5,950 nt of DNA from Treponema sp. (GCA_017390125.1 JAFPCT010000054.1:1-5950); one strand, 5' to 3'. Positions 1-5,950 are shown, counted from the first letter of the stretch. Numbers and translations: made by a program. The notes: generated by a model from the sequence alone, not told the origin.

Positions 1-233
1 AGGCAATCCAGAGTTTGAACGAAGCCCTTATCAATTTTCCTGGAGTTGTGCTCTTTACAAGCCATGACCACGAATTCATTCAGTCAATTGCAAACCGCAT
101 TGTAGAAATTACGCCTAACGGCGTCATTGACCGCATGATGAGTTTTGATGACTATATTGCAGATGACGTTATCACTGAGCAGAGAAAAGAACTGTATCAG
201 GGAACAGGAAAGAAACTTAAGTTCCGCGTGTGA
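1..233 (+). CDS. ABC-F family ATP-binding protein, C-terminal end (5' truncated)
   Basis: Only the last 76 or so codons are present; the frame is open to the left edge, so the gene starts outside the window. The readable protein begins A-I-Q-S-L-N-E-A-L and runs into VVLFTSHDHEFIQ, where SHDHEF is the H-switch that follows the Walker B region in ABC ATPases. The following segment (NRIVEITPNGVIDRMMSFDDYI) matches the usual end of ABC-F proteins of the YbiT type, which are soluble tandem ATPases without membrane domains that act on the ribosome. TTG at 15-17 is an internal leucine codon, not a start. The gene ends with TGA at 231-233, 19 nt before a hairpin terminator. The family call is firm. 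The subfamily is inferred, because the Walker A, signature and linker regions are not visible. Confidence 0.85.
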   Translation, partial: AIQSLNEALINFPGVVLFTSHDHEFIQSIANRIVEITPNGVIDRMMSFDDYIADDVITEQRKELYQGTGKKLKFRV

Positions 234-252
234 TTTGAGTCATATATAAAAC

Positions 253-301
253 AAAAAAAGCGGCATTCATGAAGTTCATTTCATGAGCGCCGCTTTTTTT
301 T
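253..301. terminator. Bidirectional intrinsic terminator between convergent genes
   Basis: Bases 253-264 (AAAAAAAGCGGC) pair perfectly with 289-300 (GCCGCTTTTTTT). After a small 2x2 internal loop the stem continues as 267-274 with 279-286 (TCATGA core, one G-T pair), leaving a 4-nt loop. Read rightward, the hairpin ends in a run of eight T (294-301) and serves the ABC-F gene. Read leftward, the seven A at 253-259 become the U-tract and serve the helicase gene. Both genes converge here, so a shared terminator fits the context. The helicase stop codon (302-300) abuts the stem. Confidence 0.88.
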
Positions 302-2309
302 ATCCGTTTATCTGAAACTGTTTCAGCATGTTTGCCAGAATGTCATGGGTCTTTTCCATGCTGAGCTCTTTCTGGGGTTCGTGGTATTCAACCAGGCTTG
401 CAGGAATTTCGTCCAGGAACCGGCTTGGCGTGCATTCTACGATCTGGGCCTGATGACGTCTTCTCATGCAGCTTGAGATTAAAAGCTTGTCCCGGGCACG
501 GGTAATGGCAACGTAAAACAGACGTCGCTCTTCCTCGACGTTTCCGCCGTTTTCATCAACGCTGCGCTGGTGAGGAATAAGGCCTTCTTCCGCTCCCGCA
601 ATGAAAACGACAGGAAATTCAAGTCCTTTTGATGCATGGATTGTCATCAGGTTTACTTTTCCTTTGTCATTTTCATCATCGCCGTTGTCCCTGCTCATAA
701 GTGTAATTCTGTTAAGGTAGTTGAAAAGGTTAGGGTTTGAGTTGTCAGGATCAATTTCCCACCGTTCCATCATTTCAAGGAACAGCTCAATGTTCTTCAG
801 CTTGAAACGAACAGCCTTTTCGCTCTTAGAATATTCACTGATCAGATAAGATTTGTAGTCAATTTCCTCAAGCATTTCACGGACTTTTTTTGCGAGCCCG
901 CGGCCGCTTAAAAGTTTCTGACGGTGATTTTCAATTACTGTCTCAAAAGCCTCCAGATCTTCCTTTAGCGTGTCGCTGGCAGGGCTTGCTTCTGCGTGAA
1001 CAAGCGAATGTATTGCCGTCCACAGTGTTGACTCAAGTTTTTCTGCTTCCTCGTTTATGACCTGTATTGCGGCCCGTCCGATTCCCCGCCGCGGAACATT
1101 TATTATGCGCAGCAGGTTAATGTCGTCATCATGGTTTGAGATCACCCTCAGATAGCTGATGACGTCCTTTATTTCCTTGCGCTCAAAAAAGCTGGTTCCG
1201 CCGCTCATGGTGTAGGGAATGTTGTTCTCAAGGAAAGCTTCCTCTATGAAGCGGCTCTGGGTGTTTGCCCTTATGAGTACGCCGAAATCATCGTATTTTC
1301 TGCTTTCCTCCATTGCAATTCCCTGGATACTTTCTGCAATGAAGGAAGCTTCTTCCGTTTCGTTCTGAGGCATGAAGATTTCAATAGGTTTTCCGGCGCC
1401 GTTTCCGCTCCAGAGCTTTTTGTCCTTTCTGTTGGTATTGTGGCTGATTACGCCGTTTGCCGCCTCAAGAATCGTTCCTGTTGAGCGGTAGTTCTGCTCA
1501 AGGCGGATTTCCGTTACCTTGAAATCATGCTCAAAGTTTATGATGTTCTGGTAATCTGCTCCGCGCCAGCTGTAGATTGACTGGTCGTCATCACCTACGA
1601 CGGCTACGTTTTCGTCTGCAAGCAGGTGCATGAGCTCATACTGCTGATGGCTTGTATCCTGAAATTCATCTACCATGATATATTTGTACCGGTCCCTGTA
1701 GCGGGCAAGGACTTCAGGATGCTCTTTGAACAGCTTTATGGGAAGCACAATCAGGTCGTCAAAGTCAACGGCGTTGTAAAGTTTCAGCCCTTCCTGATAG
1801 CATTCGTACAGCTGCCGGTACATGTCGTTTTCGCCCTGCCAGTTTTTGCGGCCGGTCTTGATGTTTGAGAAAAGCTGGCTTATTTTGTATATGTCCATCG
1901 CGTCCGGCGAAAATTCAAGTTCCCTGCCGCATTCCTTTATAAGTGCGGTTCTGTCTGTTTCATCGTAAATTGAAAAATTTTCCCGGTAGCCCAGCTTGTC
2001 TATGTCCTGCCTTAGAACCCTTACGCCGAAAGCATGAAAAGTTGAGACTGTAAGATTCTGCAGTTTCCTTTGTGTAAGGCTTTTTACCCGTTCTTCCATT
2101 TCTTTTGCGGCCTTGTTCGTAAAGGTAAGAGCCAGGATCTGGCTCTGGGGAATTCCGGAATCAAGCATGTGTGCAATGCGGAAGGTTATTACTCTGGTTT
2201 TTCCGCTTCCGGCTCCTGCGATTATGAGAATTGCTCCGTTTATGCTTGTAACAGCCTTGTATTGTTCCGGGTTCAGTTCTTTCTTCAGTGTTTCAAGGTC
2301 AAGTGCCAT
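300..2309 (-). CDS. Superfamily 1A DNA helicase (Rep/PcrA/UvrD family)
   Basis: The 669-aa product is an ATP-driven 3'-5' DNA helicase, expected to act in the cytoplasm in replication restart, repair or removal of bound proteins from DNA. All family motifs are visible in order: Q-motif (LNPEQ, Q16), Walker A AGAGSGKT (31-38), motif Ia LTFTNKAA (61-68), TFHAFG (90-95), Walker B VDEFQD (213-218), motif III GDDDQSIYSWRGA (239-251), motif IV EQNYRS (271-276), motif V HASKGLEF (558-565) and motif VI with YVAITRAR (599-606). The insert around 370-411 (GGTSFFERKEIKD, NVPRRGIG) is typical of subdomain 2B. Only 63 residues follow motif VI, so the length resembles E. coli Rep (673 aa) and there is little room for the Tudor-like C-terminal domain of PcrA/UvrD. 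The symbol is left open for that reason. An AGGA ribosome-binding site overlaps the upstream stop codon (TAG|GA) and supports the ATG at 2309. The gene lies 8 nt after the RelA/SpoT-domain gene, almost certainly in one operon. Confidence 0.96.
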   Translation of the reverse strand: MALDLETLKKELNPEQYKAVTSINGAILIIAGAGSGKTRVITFRIAHMLDSGIPQSQILALTFTNKAAKEMEERVKSLTQRKLQNLTVSTFHAFGVRVLRQDIDKLGYRENFSIYDETDRTALIKECGRELEFSPDAMDIYKISQLFSNIKTGRKNWQGENDMYRQLYECYQEGLKLYNAVDFDDLIVLPIKLFKEHPEVLARYRDRYKYIMVDEFQDTSHQQYELMHLLADENVAVVGDDDQSIYSWRGADYQNIINFEHDFKVTEIRLEQNYRSTGTILEAANGVISHNTNRKDKKLWSGNGAGKPIEIFMPQNETEEASFIAESIQGIAMEESRKYDDFGVLIRANTQSRFIEEAFLENNIPYTMSGGTSFFERKEIKDVISYLRVISNHDDDINLLRIINVPRRGIGRAAIQVINEEAEKLESTLWTAIHSLVHAEASPASDTLKEDLEAFETVIENHRQKLLSGRGLAKKVREMLEEIDYKSYLISEYSKSEKAVRFKLKNIELFLEMMERWEIDPDNSNPNLFNYLNRITLMSRDNGDDENDKGKVNLMTIHASKGLEFPVVFIAGAEEGLIPHQRSVDENGGNVEEERRLFYVAITRARDKLLISSCMRRRHQAQIVECTPSRFLDEIPASLVEYHEPQKELSMEKTHDILANMLKQFQING

Positions 2310-2317
2310 TTGAATTC

Positions 2318-3382
2318 CTATAGTGTTTCTTTAAAGTTCAGCAGGTCTGCGGCATAGCGCCGGCAGGTGTCCCTGTCTGCAATCGAAATGGAGCAGAATT
2401 CTTCAATTCTTTCGCGGCTTTCGTTCCTGAGAAGCAGCTCCCCGTTGAACATGAACCTGAGTCCAGCGCTTGAGCTTATTATGTCAATGTCCAGTTTTTC
2501 AAAAGTGTAGTGAACGTAACTCATCGCAATGTTATGGCAGCGCTCAAACATCTTCTGAATGTCGCCCAAAGTTGAGAAGCCCAGCCATGTAAGCTGATGA
2601 ATGATAATTTCCGTATCAAAGGCATCGTAGGAAACTTCGATTCCCCATTCTTTTGAAATTGTCTGGAAAAAAGCGCTCATGTGGTTGTTTGTCTTGACGT
2701 ATTCATTGATTGAAATTTTGTTGATCTCAATGTCGTCGGCACGGTTTTCTGCAATCTGCTCATGAACTTCCTTGATGTATTTTGAAATGTCATCCCGCAG
2801 GTTGCATGCCATTTCGTCTGCAATTTCCATAAGGCTTGCGAGTTTTGAAAAACTCCTCATGCAGGCACGGGGCAGGGCAAAGGTGCTTTTATATCCTATG
2901 TCGTGGTTCATTTCTGACCAGATGTGCTGCAGTGAAGATCTGATCTGAATCTCAAATTTTATTCCGCAGAGCTCTTCCGGGTAGCCCTTGTTTTCTGGAA
3001 GCGAGCAGATGTAATGCATTGAAAGGTAACCGAATTCCGAAACGGAAAGGCTTTTTCTCTTGTCTATTGAATTGTCCTTGTCAATGTTGAAATTCTCTTC
3101 AACTGTTTTTGAAAGCTTGTCAACGTTGTCGGAATAAAGCGTAATGATCCGCAGACCGAGAACGTCGGTTATGTCCTGCAGACGGCAGTATTTTTTCCCC
3201 TTTCGGTAAAGCTTTGCCTCAAGGCTTTCTACGGTTTTCAGTCTGTGCTCAATCTGTGTATGCTCAATTCCTGTTTCTCTTATATGCTCAGACAGGATTG
3301 AGCCGGCGATTTCTCCGAGTTTTTCATAGTCAGCTTTTTTCTGAATGTATTCGTCTACTATGTCGTTGTTTTTTTCAGTCAT
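2318..3382 (-). CDS. RelA/SpoT-domain protein, probable small alarmone synthetase with C-terminal extension
   Basis: The 354-aa protein has a RelA/SpoT nucleotidyltransferase domain in its first ~200 residues, the fold that transfers pyrophosphate from ATP to GDP/GTP to make (p)ppGpp. Visible motifs are HRLKTVESLEAKL (46-58; R47, K49, S53, K57), ITDVLGLR (71-78; D73 and R78), GYLSMHY (118-124; Y119, H123) and EIQIRSSLQHIW (144-155; E144). D73 and E144 correspond to the acidic catalytic/metal residues of known synthetases, so the domain looks active. There is no N-terminal HD hydrolase and no sign of TGS or ACT domains, so it is not a long RelA/Spo homologue. Residues about 168-210 look helical. 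Residues 215-354 form an extension I cannot assign. A pyrophosphokinase toxin-like role is a less likely alternative. The start ATG (3382) follows an A-tract and GG at a 5-nt spacing. This is the first gene of a leftward operon with the helicase. Confidence 0.88.
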   Translation of the reverse strand: MTEKNNDIVDEYIQKKADYEKLGEIAGSILSEHIRETGIEHTQIEHRLKTVESLEAKLYRKGKKYCRLQDITDVLGLRIITLYSDNVDKLSKTVEENFNIDKDNSIDKRKSLSVSEFGYLSMHYICSLPENKGYPEELCGIKFEIQIRSSLQHIWSEMNHDIGYKSTFALPRACMRSFSKLASLMEIADEMACNLRDDISKYIKEVHEQIAENRADDIEINKISINEYVKTNNHMSAFFQTISKEWGIEVSYDAFDTEIIIHQLTWLGFSTLGDIQKMFERCHNIAMSYVHYTFEKLDIDIISSSAGLRFMFNGELLLRNESRERIEEFCSISIADRDTCRRYAADLLNFKETL

Positions 3383-3417
3383 AAAAACCTTTTTTTTTCT
3401 TTTAGCCTACCATTATG

Positions 3418-3445
3418 TTGATTTTTATACAATAAATGTTAAAAT
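3418..3445 (+). promoter_or_regulatory. Candidate sigma-70-type promoter for the hexokinase unit
   Basis: TTGATT at 3418-3423 (four matches to TTGACA) is followed after 16 bp by TAAAAT at 3440-3445 (five matches to TATAAT). Transcription would start near 3452 and give a leader of about 35 nt carrying the AGGAG ribosome-binding site. This is the best promoter match in the spacer, but it is judged by eye in A/T-rich DNA where chance matches are common. Confidence 0.45.
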
Positions 3446-3473
3446 TACACGCAACTAAATTTCAAGGTTTTAT

Positions 3474-3478
3474 AGGAG
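3474..3478 (+). promoter_or_regulatory. Ribosome-binding site that sets the hexokinase start
   Basis: AGGAG lies 8 nt before the in-frame ATG at 3487. The upstream in-frame ATG at 3436 has no such site, and it would place the candidate -10 element inside the coding sequence. This decides the start in favour of 3487. Confidence 0.8.
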
Positions 3479-3486
3479 TTAAATGT

Positions 3487-4776
3487 ATGAACCAGGCAGT
3501 CAGTGCTTTTCTTTCAAAACATAATTTTGTGCGTCATGTAGACGTAAACGTCGTTTCTGAATCAATTTTGGACGACATGAACCGTGGTCTTAGCGGTGAA
3601 AAATCTGACGAGGATATGATTCCTACCTGGTGCCTTCCGCCTGAAAAACCTGTTACAGACAGATCCGTAATCGTAATCGATGCCGGTGGAACTAATTTCC
3701 GTTCATGCCTTGTCACTTTCGACAAAAACGGCGAGGCTTCAATTTCTGAGCTTGAAAAAACAAAGATGCCTGGCGTCGAGCGTGAGCTTAACAAAAAGGA
3801 ATTTTTCGATCAGTTTGCCGCAAATCTTGAGCACCTCAAAAACAAGGCGGACGTAATCGGTTTCTGTTTCTCATATCCTATGCACATTCAGAAAGACGGT
3901 GACGGCGTGCTCATCGGCTTCTCAAAGGAAGTAAAGGCTCCTGAGGTTGTAGGCTGCGCAATCGGCAAGTGCCTCAAGGAAGCTCTTGTGGCTCACGGCT
4001 GGAAAGAACCTGAACGCGTGACTCTCCTGAACGATACAGTTGCGGCCCTTCTTGCCGGAAAAGCTGCCGCAAAATCAAACGTCTATTCTTCATACATTGG
4101 TTTTATCCTTGGAACAGGCATGAACGCTGCTTACATTCAGCCGGCAATTCCTTCACAGGAAGGTTTCTCAAAGCAGATCGTTGTATGTGAATCAGGAAAG
4201 ACCCGCAATGTAGTTATGTCTGACTTTGACAAGGCATTTGACGCAAAATCGCAGAAACCTGGAACATTCTTCATGGAAAAACAGTGTTCCGGAGCATATC
4301 TTGGTCCTGTTGCCTTTGAGATGATTCAGGCGGCCGTAAAGGACGGACTTTTCACAGAAGCCTTTGCAAGAAAACTTGCAGCCCTTCAGTCCCTGACTCT
4401 CATTGAATTTGACGGCTTCCTTCACGCTCCCTATGATGCTTCTACAACTTTGGGAAAACTTGCTGCGGAAAGCGCAACTGCAGAAGACTATGACCGCCTG
4501 TACCAGATTCTTGACGCTCTTGTTGAGCGTTCTGCCCGCTGTGCATCTGCAATCCTTACTGCGGCTGTAGTTCAGAGCGGAGAAGGAAAGAATGCTTCTC
4601 AGCCGGTATGTATCCTTTGCAACGGCTCAACTTTCTGGAAGACAAACATGATTGCGGAACGTGTAAACGGTTATCTTGATGAAGTCCTTACAAACAGAAA
4701 GGGGCTTTACTGGAAAATAGTTTCTGTAGATAATGATATTACTCTCGGTACAGCCATTGCCGGATTAATTGAATAG
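3487..4776 (+). CDS. hxk: Hexokinase (eukaryote-type hexokinase family)
   Basis: The 429-aa protein is predicted to phosphorylate glucose or related hexoses with ATP in the cytoplasm, the entry step of glycolysis. It shows the actin-fold hexokinase motifs in order: phosphate-1 loop DAGGTNFR (65-72), sugar-binding FSYP (128-131) followed by a GFSKEVKAPEVVG stretch like the WTKGF segment of hexokinases, NDTVAALL (182-189) with the expected catalytic base D183, phosphate-2 loop GTGMN (209-213), EKQCSGAYLG (264-273) and an adenosine-type CILCNGS segment (375-381). Length fits the ~50-kDa hexokinases, which treponemes carry. An upstream in-frame ATG (3436) would add 17 residues, but the start at 3487 has AGGAG at an 8-nt spacing and its N-terminus looks natural. 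The gene is first of a rightward unit, with flbB starting 19 nt after its stop and no terminator between. Why a sugar kinase precedes flagellar genes is not evident from the sequence. Confidence 0.93.
   Translation: MNQAVSAFLSKHNFVRHVDVNVVSESILDDMNRGLSGEKSDEDMIPTWCLPPEKPVTDRSVIVIDAGGTNFRSCLVTFDKNGEASISELEKTKMPGVERELNKKEFFDQFAANLEHLKNKADVIGFCFSYPMHIQKDGDGVLIGFSKEVKAPEVVGCAIGKCLKEALVAHGWKEPERVTLLNDTVAALLAGKAAAKSNVYSSYIGFILGTGMNAAYIQPAIPSQEGFSKQIVVCESGKTRNVVMSDFDKAFDAKSQKPGTFFMEKQCSGAYLGPVAFEMIQAAVKDGLFTEAFARKLAALQSLTLIEFDGFLHAPYDASTTLGKLAAESATAEDYDRLYQILDALVERSARCASAILTAAVVQSGEGKNASQPVCILCNGSTFWKTNMIAERVNGYLDEVLTNRKGLYWKIVSVDNDITLGTAIAGLIE
4706..4734 (+). promoter_or_regulatory. Candidate internal promoter for flbB
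   Basis: Within the last codons of hexokinase, TTTACT (4706-4711, four matches to TTGACA) and GATAAT (4729-4734, five matches to TATAAT) are separated by 17 bp, the optimal distance. Transcription would start near 4741, about 55 nt before the flbB ATG, and would allow flagellar genes to be expressed apart from hexokinase. It lies in coding DNA, so a chance match is quite possible. Confidence 0.3.
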
Positions 4777-4795
4777 AAAAGGGTAGAATAAAAAC

Positions 4796-5416
4796 ATGAA
4801 GTCTTTGGGAAAAACAATTGTTCTTTTGATGCTCATAATCATTATGGTGCTAGGCGGTCTGCTCTGGTTCGACTACCTTGGCGTAGTGCATGTGCGCACC
4901 GTTTTTTCACCGCTGTACAAAGCTCTTGGAAAAACTCCGCAGACTTCAGCAACCGCAACCTCATCTGCTCCTATTGTTGCCGACCTTGACCAGGACCGGA
5001 TCAACAAGCAGCTTGAGGCAATAGAAATCCAGAAGCAGGAACTTGACCGCCGCGAGGAAGATATTGCCGTAAAAGAAAAGCTTAACGAGCAGATAGCAAG
5101 CGAACTTTCCAGCCGGGAAAAATCCCAGGAAGACAGAGAAAAAACATTCAACCAAACCGTAAAACAGTACGATGATAAAAATGTAAACATAGAACAGATT
5201 GCATCGAACTTGAACGGTATGCCTCCGCAGGCTTCGGTAAATATTCTGCTTAAGATGGACGATCAGACTGTAATTGACGTTCTTCGCAAGGTAGAAGAAA
5301 TTGCCGCCCGTGAAGGAACTGCTTCCATGGGTTCCTACTGGCTTTCACTTATGCCGGCAGAACGTGCTGCAGAAATACAGCGCAAAATGCTCAGCAAGCC
5401 TGAATCCTTGAACTAG
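4796..5416 (+). CDS. flbB: FlbB, spirochaete flagellar collar protein (MotE-like)
   Basis: The 206-aa product resembles FlbB, which in Borrelia forms the base of the periplasmic flagellar collar and helps recruit collar proteins and stators. One hydrophobic helix at residues about 7-24 should anchor it in the inner membrane with the rest in the periplasm. Residues about 65-127 are rich in E, K, Q and R in a heptad-like pattern (QELDRREEDI) and are predicted coiled coil. Residues about 130-200 form a compact helical module of the MotE/MgtE-N type (IASNLNGMPPQASVNILLKMDD, split here by its two halves, then a SLMPAERAAEIQRKM end). Length matches Borrelia FlbB (about 205 aa). The start has only a weak AAAAGGG (4777-4783) about 12 nt upstream, which suggests coupling to hexokinase translation 19 nt away. 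Downstream lies a fliK-like gene, the same order as flbB-flbC(fliK) in Borrelia, which supports the call. Confidence 0.88.
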   Translation: MKSLGKTIVLLMLIIIMVLGGLLWFDYLGVVHVRTVFSPLYKALGKTPQTSATATSSAPIVADLDQDRINKQLEAIEIQKQELDRREEDIAVKEKLNEQIASELSSREKSQEDREKTFNQTVKQYDDKNVNIEQIASNLNGMPPQASVNILLKMDDQTVIDVLRKVEEIAAREGTASMGSYWLSLMPAERAAEIQRKMLSKPESLN

Positions 5417-5426
5417 ACCTTTCAAA

Positions 5427-5462
5427 GGGCATTCTTTCTTTGTTTTCATTGGAGGAATGCCC
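5427..5462 (+). promoter_or_regulatory. Hairpin sequestering the fliK ribosome-binding site
   Basis: In RNA, bases 5427-5438 (GGGCAUUCUUUC) can pair with 5451-5462 (GGAGGAAUGCCC) as twelve consecutive pairs, two of them G-U, around a 12-nt loop (5439-5450). Eight outer pairs are perfect Watson-Crick. The 3' arm contains the whole GGAGG Shine-Dalgarno sequence (5451-5455) and ends directly before the chosen ATG (5463). The hairpin has no T-run after it, so it is not an intrinsic terminator. It is best read as a translational control element of the fliK-like gene. Function is inferred. Confidence 0.6.
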
Positions 5463-5950
5463 ATGCAGGCAGCTGCAGTAAACCCACAGATTGATTTTAC
5501 AGCGTTAAAAAACATTTCCCCTCAGACAGATTCTTCACAGGCAGATTTGTATGCCGCTTCGAAAAAATCTTTTGATGAGATGATTCAGGCTTCTCAAAAG
5601 CAGAATGTGCAGGAGAAGCCGGCCTTAGAATCTAAAAAAGATTTTTCGGAAGAAAAGGTACAGGAAACTGCAAGAGCAGAAGTTTCAGAAAAGAAAACGG
5701 AAGCTGCTCCTGATTCTGCTGAGCCGAAGGAAGTTGTTGTTTCTGACGGAAAAAGCGTAAAGAACGCAGAAAATGAAAAATCTGCTGAAAAAACAGACGT
5801 AAGGAGTCTTCTTGACCGTCTTGCCTTACAGAAAGAAGTCGAAAGTCTTCCTGCTGACGGCGAAAAGTCAGAAGAGCTTATCAAAAACCGTATTACAGAA
5901 CTTTCCCCGTCAGAACTTAAGGAACTTCTGGCAAATACAAAACGCCTTGC
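5463..5950 (+). CDS. fliK: FliK-like flagellar hook-length control protein, N-terminal part (3' truncated)
   Basis: An open frame of 162 full codons runs to the right edge without a stop. The start at 5463 has GGAGG (5451-5455) at a 7-nt spacing; the in-frame ATG at 5457 lies one base after GGAGG, too close for initiation. The protein starts MQAAAVNPQIDF, has no signal peptide or membrane helix, and from residue about 45 to 112 is a low-complexity stretch rich in E, K, S, A and P, probably disordered. Residues 113-162 (DVRSLLDRLALQ, then ITELSPSELKELLANTK) look helical. FliK proteins measure hook length and switch export specificity; their N-terminal halves are poorly conserved and of this composition, while the diagnostic C-terminal domain lies outside the window. 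The call therefore rests on composition and on position directly after flbB, as in Borrelia. It probably belongs to the same transcript as flbB. Confidence 0.65.
   Translation, partial: MQAAAVNPQIDFTALKNISPQTDSSQADLYAASKKSFDEMIQASQKQNVQEKPALESKKDFSEEKVQETARAEVSEKKTEAAPDSAEPKEVVVSDGKSVKNAENEKSAEKTDVRSLLDRLALQKEVESLPADGEKSEELIKNRITELSPSELKELLANTKRL

Larger units (their letters stand above)
3383..3486. promoter_or_regulatory. Divergent intergenic promoter region
   Basis: This A/T-rich spacer of about 104 bp separates the leftward RelA/SpoT-domain operon from the rightward hexokinase unit and must supply transcription starts for both unless they lie inside genes. It holds a convincing rightward sigma-70-like promoter (3418-3445), a weaker leftward -10 element (TATAAA, complement of 3424-3429), a run of nine T at 3390-3398 and the hexokinase ribosome-binding site at 3474-3478. 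The two candidate promoters overlap, so they could compete. No clear operator palindrome was seen. Confidence 0.6.

Noticed and set aside
1626..2357. Open frames on the plus strand inside the helicase gene (1626-1868, 2070-2357, 2113-2313)
   Set aside because: They are antisense shadows of a gene with complete helicase motifs, have no family features and no convincing ribosome-binding sites.
3436..3486. Longer hexokinase start giving 17 extra N-terminal residues
   Set aside because: There is no ribosome-binding site before 3436 and the region holds the candidate -10 element, while AGGAG sits 8 nt before the in-frame ATG at 3487.
3534..4425. Minus-strand open frames inside hexokinase (3534-3794, 4192-4425)
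   Set aside because: They are antisense to well-supported coding sequence and show only composition-driven serine- or cysteine-rich translations.
4873..5190. Minus-strand open frames inside flbB (4873-5190, 4961-5155)
   Set aside because: The Ser/Phe-rich translation is the expected reverse reading of the Glu/Lys/Gln-rich coiled coil of FlbB.
5457..5462. Start of the fliK-like gene at ATG 5457
   Set aside because: It is one base after GGAGG, too close for initiation; ATG 5463 has a 7-nt spacing.
5427..5462. Hairpin between flbB and fliK as an intrinsic terminator
   Set aside because: No T-run follows the stem; the next bases are coding. The SD inside the 3' arm fits translational control better.
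5594..5884. 96-codon minus-strand open frame opposite the fliK-like gene
   Set aside because: Its Ser/Phe-rich composition mirrors the Glu/Lys/Ala-rich plus-strand frame, which has a strong ribosome-binding site and the expected flagellar context.

Overview
The window most probably comes from a spirochaete of the genus Treponema. Three things point there: a FlbB-type protein (the spirochaete flagellar collar component) followed directly by a FliK-like reading frame, a eukaryote-type hexokinase of the kind treponemes carry, and moderate GC with A/T-rich intergenic spacers. This assignment rests on gene content and protein motifs read by eye, not on a database search.

Layout. Bases 1-233 (+) hold the C-terminal end of an ABC-F ATPase. 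A strong hairpin at 253-301, with an A-run on one side and a T-run on the other, ends both this gene and the convergent leftward unit. That unit (3382 to 300, minus strand) is a two-gene operon: first a RelA/SpoT-domain nucleotidyltransferase of small-alarmone-synthetase type with a C-terminal extension, then, after 8 nt, a Rep/PcrA/UvrD-family helicase. A ~104-bp A/T-rich spacer (3383-3486) separates this operon from a rightward unit and probably carries both promoters. The rightward unit is hexokinase (3487-4776), flbB (4796-5416) and the start of a fliK-like gene (5463 to beyond the window edge). Gaps are 19 and 46 nt, and no intrinsic terminator lies between the genes.

How the genes may work together. 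The leftward pair joins a predicted alarmone synthetase to a DNA helicase. The rightward unit joins glucose phosphorylation to flagellar assembly, possibly relieved by an internal promoter near the end of the hexokinase gene. The most notable non-coding signal is a 12-bp stem at 5427-5462. Its 3' arm contains the GGAGG Shine-Dalgarno sequence of the fliK-like gene and ends one base before the chosen ATG, so folding should hide the ribosome-binding site. No CRISPR array, transposon, tRNA or rRNA was seen. Most of the window is ordinary chromosomal core sequence.
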